From Plazaster borealis (Eukaryota; Echinodermata; Asteroidea; Forcipulatida; Labidiasteridae), in contig CM037474.1 of assembly GCA_021014325.1 (NCBI GenBank), forward strand, positions 3,848,488-3,912,487: 64,000 nt of DNA, written 5' to 3'. Both the position numbers and the translations under genes were made by a program. Positions within the stretch are counted from its first letter, which is position 1; the number at the start of each line of letters is the position of its first letter. The notes below the pieces were generated by a model. It was not told the origin of the DNA. It ran no database searches and saw only the letters and a list, made by a program, of their open reading frames with translations. This document shows positions 1 to 12,345 of this stretch, piece by piece.

Positions 1-574
1 TTACTCATGGTAATGTACAGAGGCAGAGGTTCAGGGGTCTGGACCCTCTAGGGGGGAGATAGTTTTCAAGTTTAGTTGTGGTGATGTTAAAAGACTGTAA
101 ATCCTCTAGAAATCAAACACCCAGGAGGCCGGCTTCAGAAGGGGGGGGGCTTCATCCTCTAAACTAAAGGGACCTAATCCCAGCAGTCAACTACCCAAGT
201 TCTCAAAGTTCAGTTGCGGTTGTGAGTCTGTAAATTCTCTGAAATGCAACAACCAGTTGTGGGGTGGGGGGGGGGGGCCTTCTTCCTCAACTAGAACGAT
301 AGGGAAGTTCCAGGTCCATAGTTTAGTGTAAAGAGTCTGTAAATCTGAACTGCAATATCCAGGACTCGTGGATATTATATTTCAGGGGCTTCATCCTCTT
401 GACCAAGTGAAGACTCCGAAGACCAGGGGAAGAGCTCATAACTTTCCTGAAGGCCCTGCTACCCATTTTCTTTTCTGTTTTTTTTAACCTGTGTAAAATC
501 AAACTCCTGTCCTGTGGAATAATAACCTGTCCAACAAGTTGATTCAACAGAAAATGTCTTGTTCATTTTGTCAG
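1..574. other. Intron of KLHDC10 with G-rich diverged direct repeats
   Basis: No coding sequence is visible before the splice acceptor at 571-574. Three diverged units of about 100-120 bp share a 'tctgtaaat..tctctgaaat..caac' core, a G-run of 7-11 and 'cttcatcctct' (about 60-175, 210-300, 300-400). Confidence 0.5.
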
Positions 575-3500
575 ATGTGGAGCTTTAATATTGCAACCGA
601 GACGTGGCAAGAAGTAGACACAGTTGGGAGGCCACCAACGGAGACATGTTCTATGTCAAGTGAGTGGCATTAATGTGAACATCGGTCTTCAAAATTAAAA
701 GGTTGCCCTGCTCTGCTTGGGCATTATTTTCCTTAAATCTGCTAGTTGAAGCTAGCACACTGATAATGGTTGACCACTTGGCAACTATATGCTCCCTTCT
801 ACCCTTTTTTCAACATTTTGACATTTACCAACCAAAATTGTCAGAACGTTTGGAACTAGTACAACATTGAATATTGATTGTATACAATTTTTAGGCTTAA
901 AGAATATAGATGACTTTGAAAAGAGCCAAATGGTTTATTTTCATGGTTTGACAAGTTTAATTCTTTTTTTTGTTATCCAGTGTTCCTTTGTGACCAGATG
1001 ATGCTTTTGTTTGGCGGGACTGGCTATCCGTGGGGTAAGAATCCCAACGCAGATGTGTTCACCTTCAACTTGAGTGAGAAATCATGGTCTGTCATGGGGT
1101 GCACAGGTGAATGCCCCCCTGGAAAGTATGGACAGGTTAGTAACATTCAGAGGGTCATTGTCGACCAATCCATCCCAATAATCCATTTGCGTGCTACATT
1201 TGAATAATGTCTGGTACAATGACTTGCTTAGTTACAGGTTACTGCTTAAATTTGAATTCCTCAGATTATAGAGACAGTTGCTATGTCAAATGGTTTGGAG
1301 CAAGCTTTGGTATTAGCCCTTGGCACGGTCAGCCATTTGCGTGTAGAGCCTCAACTTGGGAACAGCAGTGAATAGAAGCATTATATAACTCTGTATTGTC
1401 ACGGTATTGTAATGACGCTTTCATTCAAACAGATGCATAAATACAATACAAATGAAGCATGAAGTCGAGGCTCTACACGCATATGGCGGATCCGTGCAAA
1501 GAGCGAACAGCGACTTCCAGATAAGCAAACCCTGGTACCATTGTGCCATACACATTCATTCAGAATTGTGTATGGGTGTCCGGCGTCTCTTGCATAACTG
1601 TGCAATGTGGAAATGTAAATTTGCACCGGAACATTTAATTAAAGGGGCACCAAGGCAATGACCAGGGGCTTGGAGGCAATTGCCCCCATTAAGTAACGGG
1701 CCTGTATATTTCTCTAGTTGATATGAGGAGGTAGTTGAAATTAACCAGACTTTAAAAAAAAAATAGTTGTTTACACAACTTCCTCCACTGATGATGTTGA
1801 CACTGTCACCTTGCTTGGAACAAGAACAATTAGCTTTGTGGAAATACATACTAAAAGAAACTAAATATTAAGGACAGATTTGAATTTGAATTTCTTGGTG
1901 TGATAATTTTGCAACTTTTTATTTTATTTTGCATGCTAACAAGGGTCTCTGTTTTTCTTTCAACATCAGGCAATGGTTCTGCATGATAAAAAGTTGTTTT
2001 TCCACGGAGGCTGTCGGATGATTGACAATCCATTAAATGTTGGACCGCACAAAATCGCCTTGTTCGACTCCACTGTTTACTGCCTGGATGCAGGTAGTAA
2101 GACATGGTCACAGTTGGCCACTAGTAGCGAGACCGAATCCGATGGAGAAAAAGGCATGTACAGACACGGTTTAGCTTGGTTTGATGGCAAGCTGTACCTC
2201 ATTGGAAGTAGTGACAATACAGAACACATGACGGCACAATTTCTGGATAAGGTAAGTCATTGTTTTTATTGCATCAAGATTGTTACTCGGTGTCCAACAA
2301 TTGTATGTCACTGCCCACTTGACCACACCCTGGCCAAACGGTCTGGCGTACAGAACTCAAAATCTGGGTGGCTGGTCATCAAGTGTGGGTGGTTGTAGTC
2401 ATCAGGTCAAAACAATTAGGTCCTTGAGCAAGACACTAAACTATAAATGCTTCTCATCACCAGGGACTAAATGGGTACCTGTGAGCGTAGTGATTGTTGA
2501 TGTGAATGATTGGCAACCTTAGGGCCCATTTGGCTGCCGGTGCTGCATTCTCCTAAGGAGTTGAGATGGTTTTAGGAATGCTTAGGCCCAAATATTCGGG
2601 TAATAATGCAATGCCTTTTTGTGGAGCCTACTTGGCTTCAAAAAGTGCAAAATAAATACACGTTGTTATTAAAATTATTATTATTATCACTCCTTAAGTT
2701 TTGCATACAGTACATCCGTAATTGTTTCAGATACAATTGACTTACTTTCATTCAAACAGGGTTGAACTGGGTAGACTACAATGGATGCAACAGCTTTTTC
2801 AATGAACATTGAAGTATTTTTGGCAATCAGAGAAGATTTTCCACAAATACACAAGAATTTCCGAATTTAGTCAGAAAATACTTACTGGTTTTACAATGTG
2901 CATGGGCAAGCAACCCCACTGAACAGATACAAAGCATCAACCCTAGCCCACAGCACGTCCCCAGTGTATACTTTTTTACAGTGCGCCATAGTGTCAAGTT
3001 GCCCTTTCTCTAGTTCTAGTAACAAAGGACCTCTGTTGCCCTGGTCTTGGCTGTGTTGCCCCTTTAAAACTTTCCTAGACTTAAAGATTTTCCAATGGAA
3101 GTGCTCTTTGCAAAATGAAAATGGCCTTGCCCTCTCAAAGATGAAATTCCAGGCCTGTTAGACTTTGACATTCTACATGCCACAGATGTCGTCTGTGCTC
3201 AACGTGAATTTTTTAAAATTTGTCTGCCATAAAATATCCAACACTGTAACATTAATAGTTGATTACTGTATCTGTTCTTCTCCCAGCTGCATGTATTTCA
3301 GCCACACAAAGATAAAGAAAATCGTTGGACTGTTGAGGGAACAAAGCCCTGCCCGGAAGGAAATTATCCAGCTCCGAGGAAACACCACAGTTGTGTCCAG
3401 AGGAAGAATGGTGTGTGAATTCCAAGACAAATTCCTATCTCTTCTACTGTACTTAACATTTAGATGTTTTGTAGATTTCAATGGAATTTTGAGGGTGCCT

Positions 3501-5066
3501 ACAAAGCTTAAACGGGCTGTGTTCCCATGATCAAAGCAGGCCTGTGGCTGTACATGGAATTATGAACTCTCACCGAATTACTGCACGCGCACGCCCTTCC
3601 TCCGTTAGAGTTCCTAATTCCATGCACAGCCACACGCCTGGATGCTTTGATTATGACAACAGGGTTCCCCGTTCCCCTTTAACACAGGTGTCACAAAGTA
3701 ATTTTGTTTGTTTGTTAACTCTTTTCAAAATTGTAGAGATATACATATCTGGCGGTCATAATAACAGAGAGATATTTGACGACATTTGGAGACTGGAGCT
3801 ACCAAGCTTACAGTGGTTTAAACTGCCTACTGCACTACCCGTTCCAACGTGCTTCCACACAGCTGCAATTACACCCGAAACATCCAAGGTTGTTCACTGT
3901 TTTAACATAAAGTCATTTGTGAGATAAATAACAACCCTGGCTCGATTTCATTGGTCACAAAATGTGCTTATCATATTTATCATAGCGGGTGGCGGGCTTG
4001 GCATAGTGGCATCTTTCCTCCCCTTCCACCTCTAGGACCCTGGTTCGAATCCTGCCAGGGGCACTATAAGGATTGGGTTTTCAGTCCCTACCTGATTGCG
4101 TGGAATAATTCTCTATGGTGTTCCTCTAACATCTTAAACTGAAACTTTCTTGTTTGTCTTCTCTCTATGTGGTTCTTGGCTAGTATACAGTGATTAGGTT
4201 TGCTTTTTTGAGACTCCTTGACTTCACAATTAGAATTATTAAATAAAAATAAATAAAATAAATTTGGATCCAGCTCATGTCATGGAGGCAATTTACAAGC
4301 AACCGGTTCCAGGTATAATCTCGAAGAAGAAAAGGCACTTGCATTTGAAAGTTAACATAGTTTTATTGGGGATTGTAAGAAAGTCCTGTGGTTTGAAAGG
4401 GTTCCTTTCACTGCAGTTAATTGCCTCAAGGTTACCTGTAAAAATTGCCCTTTGTTAAAATCGAGCCCAGATTCTGTTGAGCTTTTTAGCAGATTAAGTA
4501 TATGGTTACGTAGTTGATTTAATGGTTGAAGACCAACAGGAAACCAATACATGGTTGGTAACCATACATGGTTGAAGGAGGTGGTCAAATCCTAGTTAAA
4601 ACCCATGGACCAGTCAAGATTTTCTCCAAGTGGTGCAGATGGCTAATTGTGTTGACTTGTATCCCTATCTTAATTTGAAATATGGACTACTGGACGAGTG
4701 ACACACGACAGCTCTGGTCCCACTGGCTAGTCACTAATAAGGTTATGGGCAAACTCGAGGGGGAATCTTGCTTTTACCAAAGCTTTCGTCGACTTAACTC
4801 TAATACTATTTTTTTGTTCACAGATCAAGTGCATGTATATCTTTGGTGGTCTGATATCAGACATTACCAACACAGACTATCGCCAGCGTAAACGCACCAA
4901 CAATGTGTTCCGCATCTGGCTGGACATTCCACCTCTTGCTGATATTTCCCTTAGGAAGGTTGTGTCATGTTTGCCCGATGTCACCAAAGAGACTATTCTT
5001 ACACTTCGTAACCTGGGAGTTCCATCCGGCGAGCTGGATAAACTGAAGCATGGTAAATGTAGATAA
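575..5066 (+). CDS. KLHDC10: Kelch domain-containing protein 10 homologue, 3' six exons (5' end outside window)
   Basis: Kelch beta-propeller protein; in vertebrates KLHDC10 is a substrate receptor for CUL2-type E3 ligases and acts in stress signalling (family knowledge). Exons: 575-659, 981-1135, 1970-2251, 3287-3410, 3737-3888, 4824-5066, all GT-AG and in phase, giving 346 residues before TAA 5064-5066. Kelch glycines recur: LLFGGTG (exon at 981), FFHGG (1970), YISGG (3737), MYIFGG (4824), with the WSFN..ETW, SKTWSQL and LQWFKLP blade strands between. After the last blade comes a helical tail (DIPPLADISLRKVV, then ETILTLRNLGV), as in the C-terminus of KLHDC10, where the Cul-box region lies. 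The exon order and blade sequences match vertebrate KLHDC10 along their length. The first visible exon opens inside a blade, so the N-terminus is off the left edge. Introns hold hairpin elements and SINEs. Downstream neighbour is convergent. Confidence 0.88.
1322..1498. repeat. Hairpin (MITE-like) element in KLHDC10 intron
   Basis: Terminal inverted repeats: GTGTAGAGCCTC near 1341-1352 is matched by GAGGCTCTACAC near 1467-1478, and the outer GCACGG/CCGTGC bases also pair. The arms are about 30 bp around an unremarkable AT-rich core. Confidence 0.6.
2300..2665 (+). repeat. SINE body fragment, class II tRNA-derived family
   Basis: The stretch with 'ccttgagcaagacactaaactat' and 'gggactaaatgggtacctg' matches the body of the fuller SINE copy at 54221-54550. 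The tRNA-like head is missing or very degraded. Confidence 0.5.
3509..3682. repeat. Hairpin (MITE-like) element in KLHDC10 intron
   Basis: The arm with 'atcaaagca..cctgtggctgta' (about 3528-3555) is inverted at 3625-3653 ('cagccacacgcctggatgctttgat'). The outer ends approximate TTAAA(C/G)GGG and CCCCTTTAA. Confidence 0.55.
3985..4262 (+). repeat. tRNA-derived SINE, family S1
   Basis: A tRNA-like head with the B-box sequence GGTTCGAATCC near 4041 is followed by a ~200-bp body ('ggattgggttttcagtccctacctga', 'ttcttggcta..agtgatta', 'tgacttcacaa') and an AATAAA-rich tail. Related copies lie at 50905-51162 and 30925-31078. Confidence 0.75.
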
Positions 5067-6500
5067 ATCACATTATAAGTCTCTACAGTTCAATTGAAAA
5101 ACCTGCTGTGAATTTTCTTATTGTGCCTGGCACATTTGAAGGTCTTCCTTTTTTTTCGAGAGTAATATTTTATTGTGTAGAAGCCTAATCTGAAATCTAT
5201 TTTGACCAAAGAGCAACAAAGATATTTTATGAATTTATTGCTCTGATGATGTATATTTGTTTGCAATTTGTATAAAGATGGATCGGTTTATTTGTATATA
5301 GAGATTACCGGATTGTAATTATCAATTTCATACCCAACTGAAAGTAAAGTTTGAAATCTCATAGAGACTTTAAAGTATGTCTCGAAAGCGGAAAATTGCA
5401 GTAGATGTAATTCTGACATACCTTCATGACTTATAGGAGAGGTTTAGAAACCTTTCATTCCAATATTGAATTGATCGCATCAGCAGCATATGCAGGCATG
5501 CAACTTTTCAGCTAATTTCCTTTTTGTCCCCTTTAATAATAGTGCCAAAGAAAACTGAAAGATAATGTACAAAGTATCCATTTTCTCTTCTTTTTTTGCA
5601 ATTACAAAGTTGCATGTCTGCATATAGGTTTAACGTGTGCGCGATTTTGTTTCGCCAATTTCTTTGTCTTACTGCAGTTTCTGGCTAAAAAAAACCTCAC
5701 AAATTTGTGAAATAATGCAAACTTTTGAAAAACACTCTATAAAATATAAAGTATTTTAAAAAATATTGTTTTAAATGATTTGACTTGAACTTCCAGTTTA
5801 TTCATTTTGTGCCAACCACCAACAGTAGTTTCAATTTGGAATGTGTTGCCCATATAAGTCAACCTTTAACTATGACAGTTGATCATGGTAATTCATTCCA
5901 AGTTAATAATGGTATGTTTAAAACACTTAAACAGTTTACAAGCAAAACTTCTTCTACTGTATGAATTATTATGAATGAGTATTTCATCACATCTAAAATG
6001 TTGCTGTGACCTTTGATTTCAAAGTCATACATGACTGCTCATGCTCGGAACAATTCAACTTTAAACTCTCTTTATGCAGACTTTGTAATTGTCGATAAAA
6101 TGTTATCAATTAAACAAATTTCATAGCAAAGGTAAGTAATGGTTTGCTTGAAACATTTGCTTTAAAAAGTTTACAAGCAAAACTATAGTATACATGTACA
6201 TTATTATGAATGAATATTTCATCATGTCTAAAATGTTGTTGCTGTGCCCTTCGATTTCAAAGTCATACATGACTGCTCATACTCAGAACAATTGTATTGA
6301 TAGTAAATGTGTATTGCACAGAAGGGAGTGAGACCGATTCTTTTACATTTTGGTCAAACTGATATGAAGCTTAGGCAGTGTTTGAAGTGGCAGCTACAGC
6401 TACGGCTAAGGCTGGATCGCCGCGTAACCATGCATTGAAATATAGGATGTCCTAAGCAACAGTCGGGGCCGTACCTGTAGCTACCAATTTGGATATGGCC
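5067..6500. other. KLHDC10 3' untranslated/downstream region with a direct duplication
   Basis: Non-coding and AT-rich. A block at about 5884-6060 is repeated at about 6126-6300; the copies share 'gtttacaagcaaaac', 'attattatgaatga.tatttcatca' and 'tcaaagtcatacatgactgctcat'. The 3' end of the transcript is not resolved; an AATAAA occurs near 6959. Confidence 0.45.
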
Positions 6501-6887
6501 TTAAAGACACTGGACACCTTTGGTAATTGTCAAAGACCAGTCTTCTCACTTGGTGTATCTCAACATATGCACAAAATAACAAACCTGTGAAAATTTGAAC
6601 TCAATTGGTCATTGAAGTTGCGAGATAATAATGGAAGAAAAAACACCCTTGTCACACGAAGTTGTGTGCTTTCAGATGTGATTTCGAGACCTCACGCGTG
6701 AGGTCTCGAAAATGAATTCAAATATTTTACTGAGAAATTACTTTTTTCTCAAAAACGACGTTACTTCAGAGGGAGCCGTTTCTCACAATGTTTTACACTA
6801 TCAACAGCTCTCCATTGATCGTTACCAAGTAAGTTTTTATGCTAACAATTATTTTGAGTAATTACCAATAGTGTCCAGTGCCTTTAA
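6501..6887. repeat. Hairpin MITE, family M1 (TTAAAGRCACTGGACAC ends)
   Basis: Starts TTAAAGACACTGGACACC and ends GTGTCCAGTGCCTTTAA, so the termini are inverted repeats. The interior carries 'caaagaccagtcttctcacttggtgt' and a 16-bp palindrome GAGACCTCACGCGTGAGG-like core near 6688-6708. Six further copies occur in the window. Confidence 0.75.
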
Positions 6888-7289
6888 ATGGAAATTTCAT
6901 ACAAAATTACTGCACAATGAGAAAGGTTTGTACTGCACAAGCCAAATCTATGATCAGTCCAATAAACTTAAAGTATTTGTACCAGTAGTTTACCAAATTG
7001 AATTCTGCTGCTTAGCTGTTTGTAATAGAAGTTAAATTTGCATCAGGGACAAGGAATAATTTTGTATCTTTTACCCATACAGCGATGTGCGTTAGGCACT
7101 GTGTACTCGCTCTTTTTAATATGCAGCTTAAAGGCCCATGAGTTTAAATCATTCCTGAACAGTCCAAGTAATTTATTATCTGTACAAATCACAATAACTA
7201 GTTTAAGGTTTATTTTTTTATTCTTTAACATGTGCAATGAACACATTAATTGCAACTGCAGCTGATAAGCTTTTTCTATTTAATATATA
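6888..7289. other. Intergenic sequence left of the LTR retrotransposon
   Basis: AT-rich DNA with no supportable gene. It ends in a (TA)n stretch that holds the TATA next to the LTR start. Confidence 0.4.
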
Positions 7290-8428
7290 TGTAGTAAATC
7301 CACAATGGTGGAGAACTTGTTGAGGCGTAGGCCTTACAACGGGGTAGGGAGTGATCCCAAGGAAGGAGGCGAAGAAAATGACGCAACAAAAGAAGGTGAT
7401 TGGTAGAAAATGTTGGTAGTCTCCCGTTAGGCTTTATTGTTTTTATTGGAGAATTTATAACCATAGTCAAAGACAGAAAAACCCCTGTAATAAGATACAG
7501 AATAACAGGTCTGCGTTTAATATTTATCTAAGTAACAATTAGCTTTCACATACAATGATATGATTGAAATTAACAACTGTTTTCGCTTCAATCTTTGAAA
7601 AGACTTAGACTCACCCAGCACTCGGAAAGATCTCCGACTCACATGAAAATTAGTACAACCTGCACTCGGCAGGGCAGTTGTAATTACCTAGGAACATAAG
7701 ACAGAGCAATTTGTATTTGTTTAATACTATCACCATCAACTTAGAAGAAACTAAAAACGAGTTTTGCTAAGTCTATCTAGCAACGGTTGTCATGACCCGA
7801 AAAGTAAACAGTGTACAGCCCTAGAAAGTCTATGTACGGAATGGCCGTTGTTTTAAACAAAAGAACGATCTCCCAATAATCGTTACAAAAACACACAAAC
7901 TCCCCGGCTTTCCCACAACCTATTGGTAAGTAAAACCCACCAACATGGACCTTGATATGTACTAAATCTAGTGGGATTTATCACAATGTTTATAGATGCA
8001 TATTTTAAATCTTAATTAAAGTAAAATTTGTCTCTCACCAGCAACAGAGAATGTCCGTGTTCCAAGCTAAATCAAGAGAGGTCGACCAAATCACGGAAGG
8101 GAACATATGTATCCATGCGCATGGTTGTCAACAAATCAAAAGTATTTAAAAGTGACTTTAGACAATCGCTATTGTAACAATATTTTTGTAACTAAACAAA
8201 TCTGCAATAAACATTTCTTCTTGAGTGGAAACTCCAGAAGAGAACCTTGAAACTATGACCCTCCTAATGATGACGTCATTTTGGGTTTATATTTTAACAA
8301 TCTATGTATTATTGAATGCAAGCGTGATGAGGTTCTGCCCGGATACAAGGGGTTAAAGGAACTAATTGCGACTTGCGGAGTAATATTAGTGTATACATTG
8401 TACAGTAGTAATGTTACACATCCTCACA
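7290..8428 (-). repeat. 3' LTR of the Ty3-type element
   Basis: Plus-strand ends TGTAGTAAATCC..CATCCTCACA; read on the element's own strand it begins TGTGAGG and ends ACTACA. The copy at 15775-16912 differs visibly only by one G near 7340 (GGGG against GGG). Confidence 0.9.
8271..8278. promoter_or_regulatory. CRE-type palindrome TGACGTCA in LTR
   Basis: A perfect TGACGTCA, the consensus CREB/ATF site, is present in both LTRs (also at 16755-16762). Whether it acts as an LTR enhancer is inference. Confidence 0.3.
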
Positions 8429-8809
8429 ATTTCCCTGATTTAAAATTACGTACGACCCCGTACGTCGGGACATTCTTATGTACGATGAAAAACCGAAACA
8501 GTTTTAAGACAATACATTACACAATAGTGATCTCATGGTTGAAGATCTTGTGCATGCGATCCAAGAGAAGTTCGAGAGTCTATGGAATTGGAAATGTTCC
8601 ATCAACCACGCTATACTGATAGATTACAAAGTACTATTACAATAGTCACAAGTTTAACACATAAACAATCAACTCTGATATGAGACTCCAGTCAAATACT
8701 GTATACTTGTATCTATAATGCTCACAAAGATAATGTAGGCCCTAGGCCTAATAAAACAATTTTCTCAAATGGAGAACAACTGATCTCCTGCTATATACCT
8801 ACTTCACTT

Positions 8810-9411
8810 TTATAGAAAGGACAGAATGACTTCTTTTAAGCCCTTACAATATTTGTTCATCCCCTCTTCATTTAGGTGGCAACCATCCAATAGGCACTTT
8901 TGGCGATTTATCTTCCGTTGTGAATACATAGTTACTACATTTAAGGGAGCATCTGTTCTAGTTTCCGGCCAAGCTGGCAGTTGTATCGTTTGGCTCTGTG
9001 ATTGAACGTGGATAAAGAAACTTGCCCCACTCTATTAATCTTTGACCTCTGGATTACCGAAAGAATACAAATATTCCGAGGTCTGTTAGTGCCACTGCAC
9101 AATCGGTCAAGAAATCCAACCATGCTCTCAACCACTGCTTCAGGTGTGCCATCTTGATCACATAAGTCATTCGTACCTAAGTCTAAAATTAACAAATCTA
9201 GTGAACGAGACGTAATTTCCCCAATGTAATGGTCTGCACTCCCAAAGACACGTGAAAATGTCAGTCCTGGATGACCAATAACCTGAATGTGATACTGATC
9301 AGGGGGGAGGTTCAAAACACTTTCTATAGTCTCTCCCGTATACCTTATCTTCCTATTCAACCGGGCTGGGAATGAATGCCCATAGATTAACACTTGGGGC
9401 TTAGATGACAT
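8810..9411 (-). CDS. SGNH/GDSL-hydrolase-like ORF in the env position of the LTR element
   Basis: From ATG at 9411 a 156-codon ORF reads QVLIYGHSFPARL near its start (block I, GHS as nucleophile region), then HPGLTF (candidate block II Gly) and LDLGTNDL (block III, GxND). It stops at 8941, but the adjacent frame continues to a stop at 8810-8812 and contains LLDGCHLNEEG (block V, DxxH) and a final helix. The two parts together would be about 200 residues, the usual size of an SGNH domain, with all four catalytic blocks. The break is the same one-base type seen throughout this element. SGNH enzymes are mostly esterases/lipases; the substrate is unknown. No signal peptide or membrane segment is visible. 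The ORF lies 570 bp downstream of pol, within the LTR-bounded unit. Confidence 0.75.
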
Positions 9412-9983
9412 CTTAGTCCTTCTATTATTACCTACTTAATAGCAACAAATTATTGCAGTAGAACTGGCGCTTCACTAATTATTTAGTTTTAACAATGTAT
9501 CTGCAAATATTACTAATTTGTAATAATGTCCTAATCTCAATCAGTCTGGAGGTATCCGAAGATCACGCAATTGGCAGTAAACAACAAAAACCGCAACATA
9601 GACGCAACGCTTCGGCGGCCGCACCAAAGTTTAACACAACTTATTGAACTCTAACCAAACTCGTTTTCTCTCTTTTTCTTTTTCAAAGAAAGATACAAAA
9701 TTGTTTTCAGGAAACTTCTAATTAGGCCTAACTTGTATTTTCAACCGGCAATAATAAAGATTACGGTAAAGTACGATAACAATACATCGGTCGGGTCCGA
9801 ATGATCTGAAAGGAGGCTTAACGCCAGACCTCGGCCCGTTAAGCGAACACGAGTCACCTTTCTTTCTCAATAAAATTCCTACACACAGAGACACAATACG
9901 ATAACACACACCCAAAATAAGAGAATTCTGAACTGGAATACGCGTCTATCAAGGCAGTTCAACATTTGTATACCAATTATAGC
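9412..9983 (-). other. Spacer between pol and the SGNH ORF
   Basis: About 570 bp inside the retroelement with no domain-bearing ORF. It may hold leader or splice signals for the downstream ORF, but none could be identified by eye. Confidence 0.35.
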
Positions 9984-10706
9984 TTATCTTTTGCGCTTTG
10001 CTATGCGTTTTGACCTTCTTAAATTTGGTTGTTCCTGCACCCTATCCTCAGTTTTACAATGCGCTTTCCCTTCTTGCTGAATCACTGGTTTACTTGGGTC
10101 TTTACTCTGTTCAACCTGGGGAAGAGGTGGAAACAGAATGTTACTGATAGGTCGATATTCCTCATCTGAGGAAGTTTCATCATCTGATTCACTGTTCATC
10201 CGTACCGAACTAGCGTTCCCTTCATCGCTATCTGAGAAATCATCACATCCTGGCAAGACCGATTGTAAACTCTGATTTTCAACTTCAATTTCTCCCCTCG
10301 GATCTATCGTGAGCATTTTTCGATTAACCCAGCGTTCAAGACCCCCTAGAATAGGACGCACAGCAAAGAGGTCGCCCTCAGGATTACAATTTACAACTAC
10401 GTGCTGCTCTTCATAAAACGCATCACTCAATTTATGCCGCCCAGTGAAAGCGCACTTCTTCACAAGAACCTTACTCCCTACGCTTAGTGGCACCGGATTA
10501 TTGTTAGGATCGTAACGTCGCTTGTTGGCTTCTGCCGCCTTAGTCATGCGGTCCTTAACGATGTCATAGGCCCTCTGGACAAATCTCGCTTGCTCCTGAA
10601 CATACTCTTCGCTACATTCATATTGAATATTATTTATCAAGTGGTCCAGTGGAATAACGGGTTTGCGACCGAATAGCAACGTCTGGGAGCTAGCCCTGTC
10701 ACGCAA
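9984..10706 (-). pseudogene. C-terminal part of integrase/pol tail of the Ty3-type element
   Basis: A 240-codon frame directly after the integrase core. It reads LLFGRKPVIPLD and DRMTKAAEANKRRYD, both typical of the segment after the Ty3 integrase core, then an acidic Ser/Glu-rich stretch and a basic end LRRSKRIAKRKR, like the usual C-terminus of these polyproteins. No chromodomain was recognised. It is shifted one frame from the integrase core upstream. Confidence 0.75.
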
Positions 10707-11296
10707 TGGGGTGTGGAATTATATATGTATACAAGGTGGGGAAGTAATTCTGGCCATCGCTTTCGGTCTTTCCCGTCTAGAGACTTGATAAGGGAGCACA
10801 ATGTTTGATTAAACCTCTCTGTTTGCCCATTACCCTGTGGGTGGTATGGACTAGTGCGGGTTTTCTGTATTCCATACAGGCGACATAACTCTTTGATTAA
10901 GTTCCCTTCAAAATTCCTACCCTGATCAGAGTGGATCTGAACCGGTATGCCATAGTGGACAAACCAACTGTCCCTGAGTACTTTAGCTACTACCACAGCC
11001 GTTTGATCTTTACATGGTACGGCCAATGCGTACTTTGTAAAAGCGTCTGTCATGACTAGTACGTTCTCAAAGCCCTTGTAGCCTCTGTCAAGCTTAAGAA
11101 AATCAATGGCTAGGCGTTCCATTGGTCGGAATGCCAGCAGATGTCGCATGGGTGGTTTGACGGTCGGTGTAGGGACTCTAGCAATGGTACATTTAAAACA
11201 CTGATGAATATGATCTTTTACGTGTCCACTAATGCCTGGCCAAAAACAGCGTCGTCGTAATAACGACTGAGTACGAGTAACTCCTGGTGCCCCCAT
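10637..11296 (-). pseudogene. Integrase core of the Ty3-type element
   Basis: HHCC zinc finger: the first His residues fall at the end of the previous frame (ATHDQWGH), the Cys pair here (CFKC). Catalytic D,D-35-E: Asp in ERLAIDFLKLD, Asp in HSDQGRNFEGN and Glu in HPQGNGQTERFNQ. It would join element DNA to the host genome. It overlaps its neighbours in other frames, so pol is not continuous in this copy. Confidence 0.85.
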
Positions 11297-12345
11297 TGAT
11301 CATGCGTAGCCTCTAACATAGTTTTCTGTAAGCGCTTTGGAACTAGCAATTGAAACAGGGTGCCAACAGCTGGGTCTTCAACTGTCCTGTATAGGACCCC
11401 TCTTTTCTCTGCTAACCGCGGCCACTCTTTCAACCATCCTCTAAGGCCGGGTGTATCAGGGGGACCAGCATGCAGAGGCTGCAATTTTGTCTCCCACATT
11501 TTCCAAATTTCACCGAGTTGCTCATCCTCCTTTTGCATGGAGGCTAGCTCTACAAAAGAGAATGAAGGCAAAACGGATGAAATGTGGGTCGTCTCACCAT
11601 CGTTCTTAGGTTGTACATTGTGCTCTATTGCCTCTGCAGCTGCTCTCACTTCTACAGGGAGGGTTGTACTTTGAGTCACCATTTGAAAAATCTCCTCAAC
11701 TTCTATGGTCTTTGTGTTAGAGGGATGTCGGCTAAGTGCATCGGCGCAACGATTAGTTCTTCCCGGTCGATATTTTACCTCCATGTCGAATGCTGCCAAC
11801 TGGGCAACCCAACGCTGTTCCGTAGCACCCAGCTTTGCAGACGGTAGATGTGCCAAAGGGTTGTTGTCTGTGAAGACAACGAAGTGACTACCCAGTAAGT
11901 AGTCCCGAAACTTTTCAGAGACGGCCCACTTTAATCCTAGGAGCTCAAGCTTAAAACTCGAGAGATCGGAGTAGTTGCGTTCGGCACCACGCAATCCGCG
12001 ACTGGCATAAGCTACTGGGTGAACTGCCCCGTCTTCTCCGAACTGCGTCAGGCACGCACCAAGACCCTTCAAAGAGGCATCTACTTCTAACATGAACTCC
12101 GCCTCAAAACATGGATAAGCCAAGACTGGTGTATTGCAGAGCGAAAACTTTAACTTACAGAAAGCTTCGTCAGCCTCCGCGGACCACTGCAAAAGGCGGG
12201 TCCGGTTCCTGATTTTTCTACTGTCTTGCCCGTCAACGAATGTAAAGGGGAAGCTATGGACGCAAAGCCAGCAATAAACCTTCGATAATACGAAGCAAGA
12301 CCCAGAAATGACCGTAATTCCTCGACATTTTTGGGGACTGGCCAT
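11218..12345 (-). pseudogene. RNase H and linker to integrase of the Ty3-type element
   Basis: RNase H motifs in order: FMLEVDASLKGLGACL (first Asp), a Glu in FKLELLGLKW, and VVFTDNNPLAHL (TDN). A long hydrophilic linker follows, ending in the integrase zinc-finger histidines. The first ~45 codons are out of frame with RT and are not real coding sequence; the true overlap with the RT frame is near 12200. Confidence 0.82.

Noticed and set aside
9718..9915. 65-codon minus-strand ORF between pol and the SGNH ORF
   Set aside because: No similarity or motif seen, and short; not supported as a gene.
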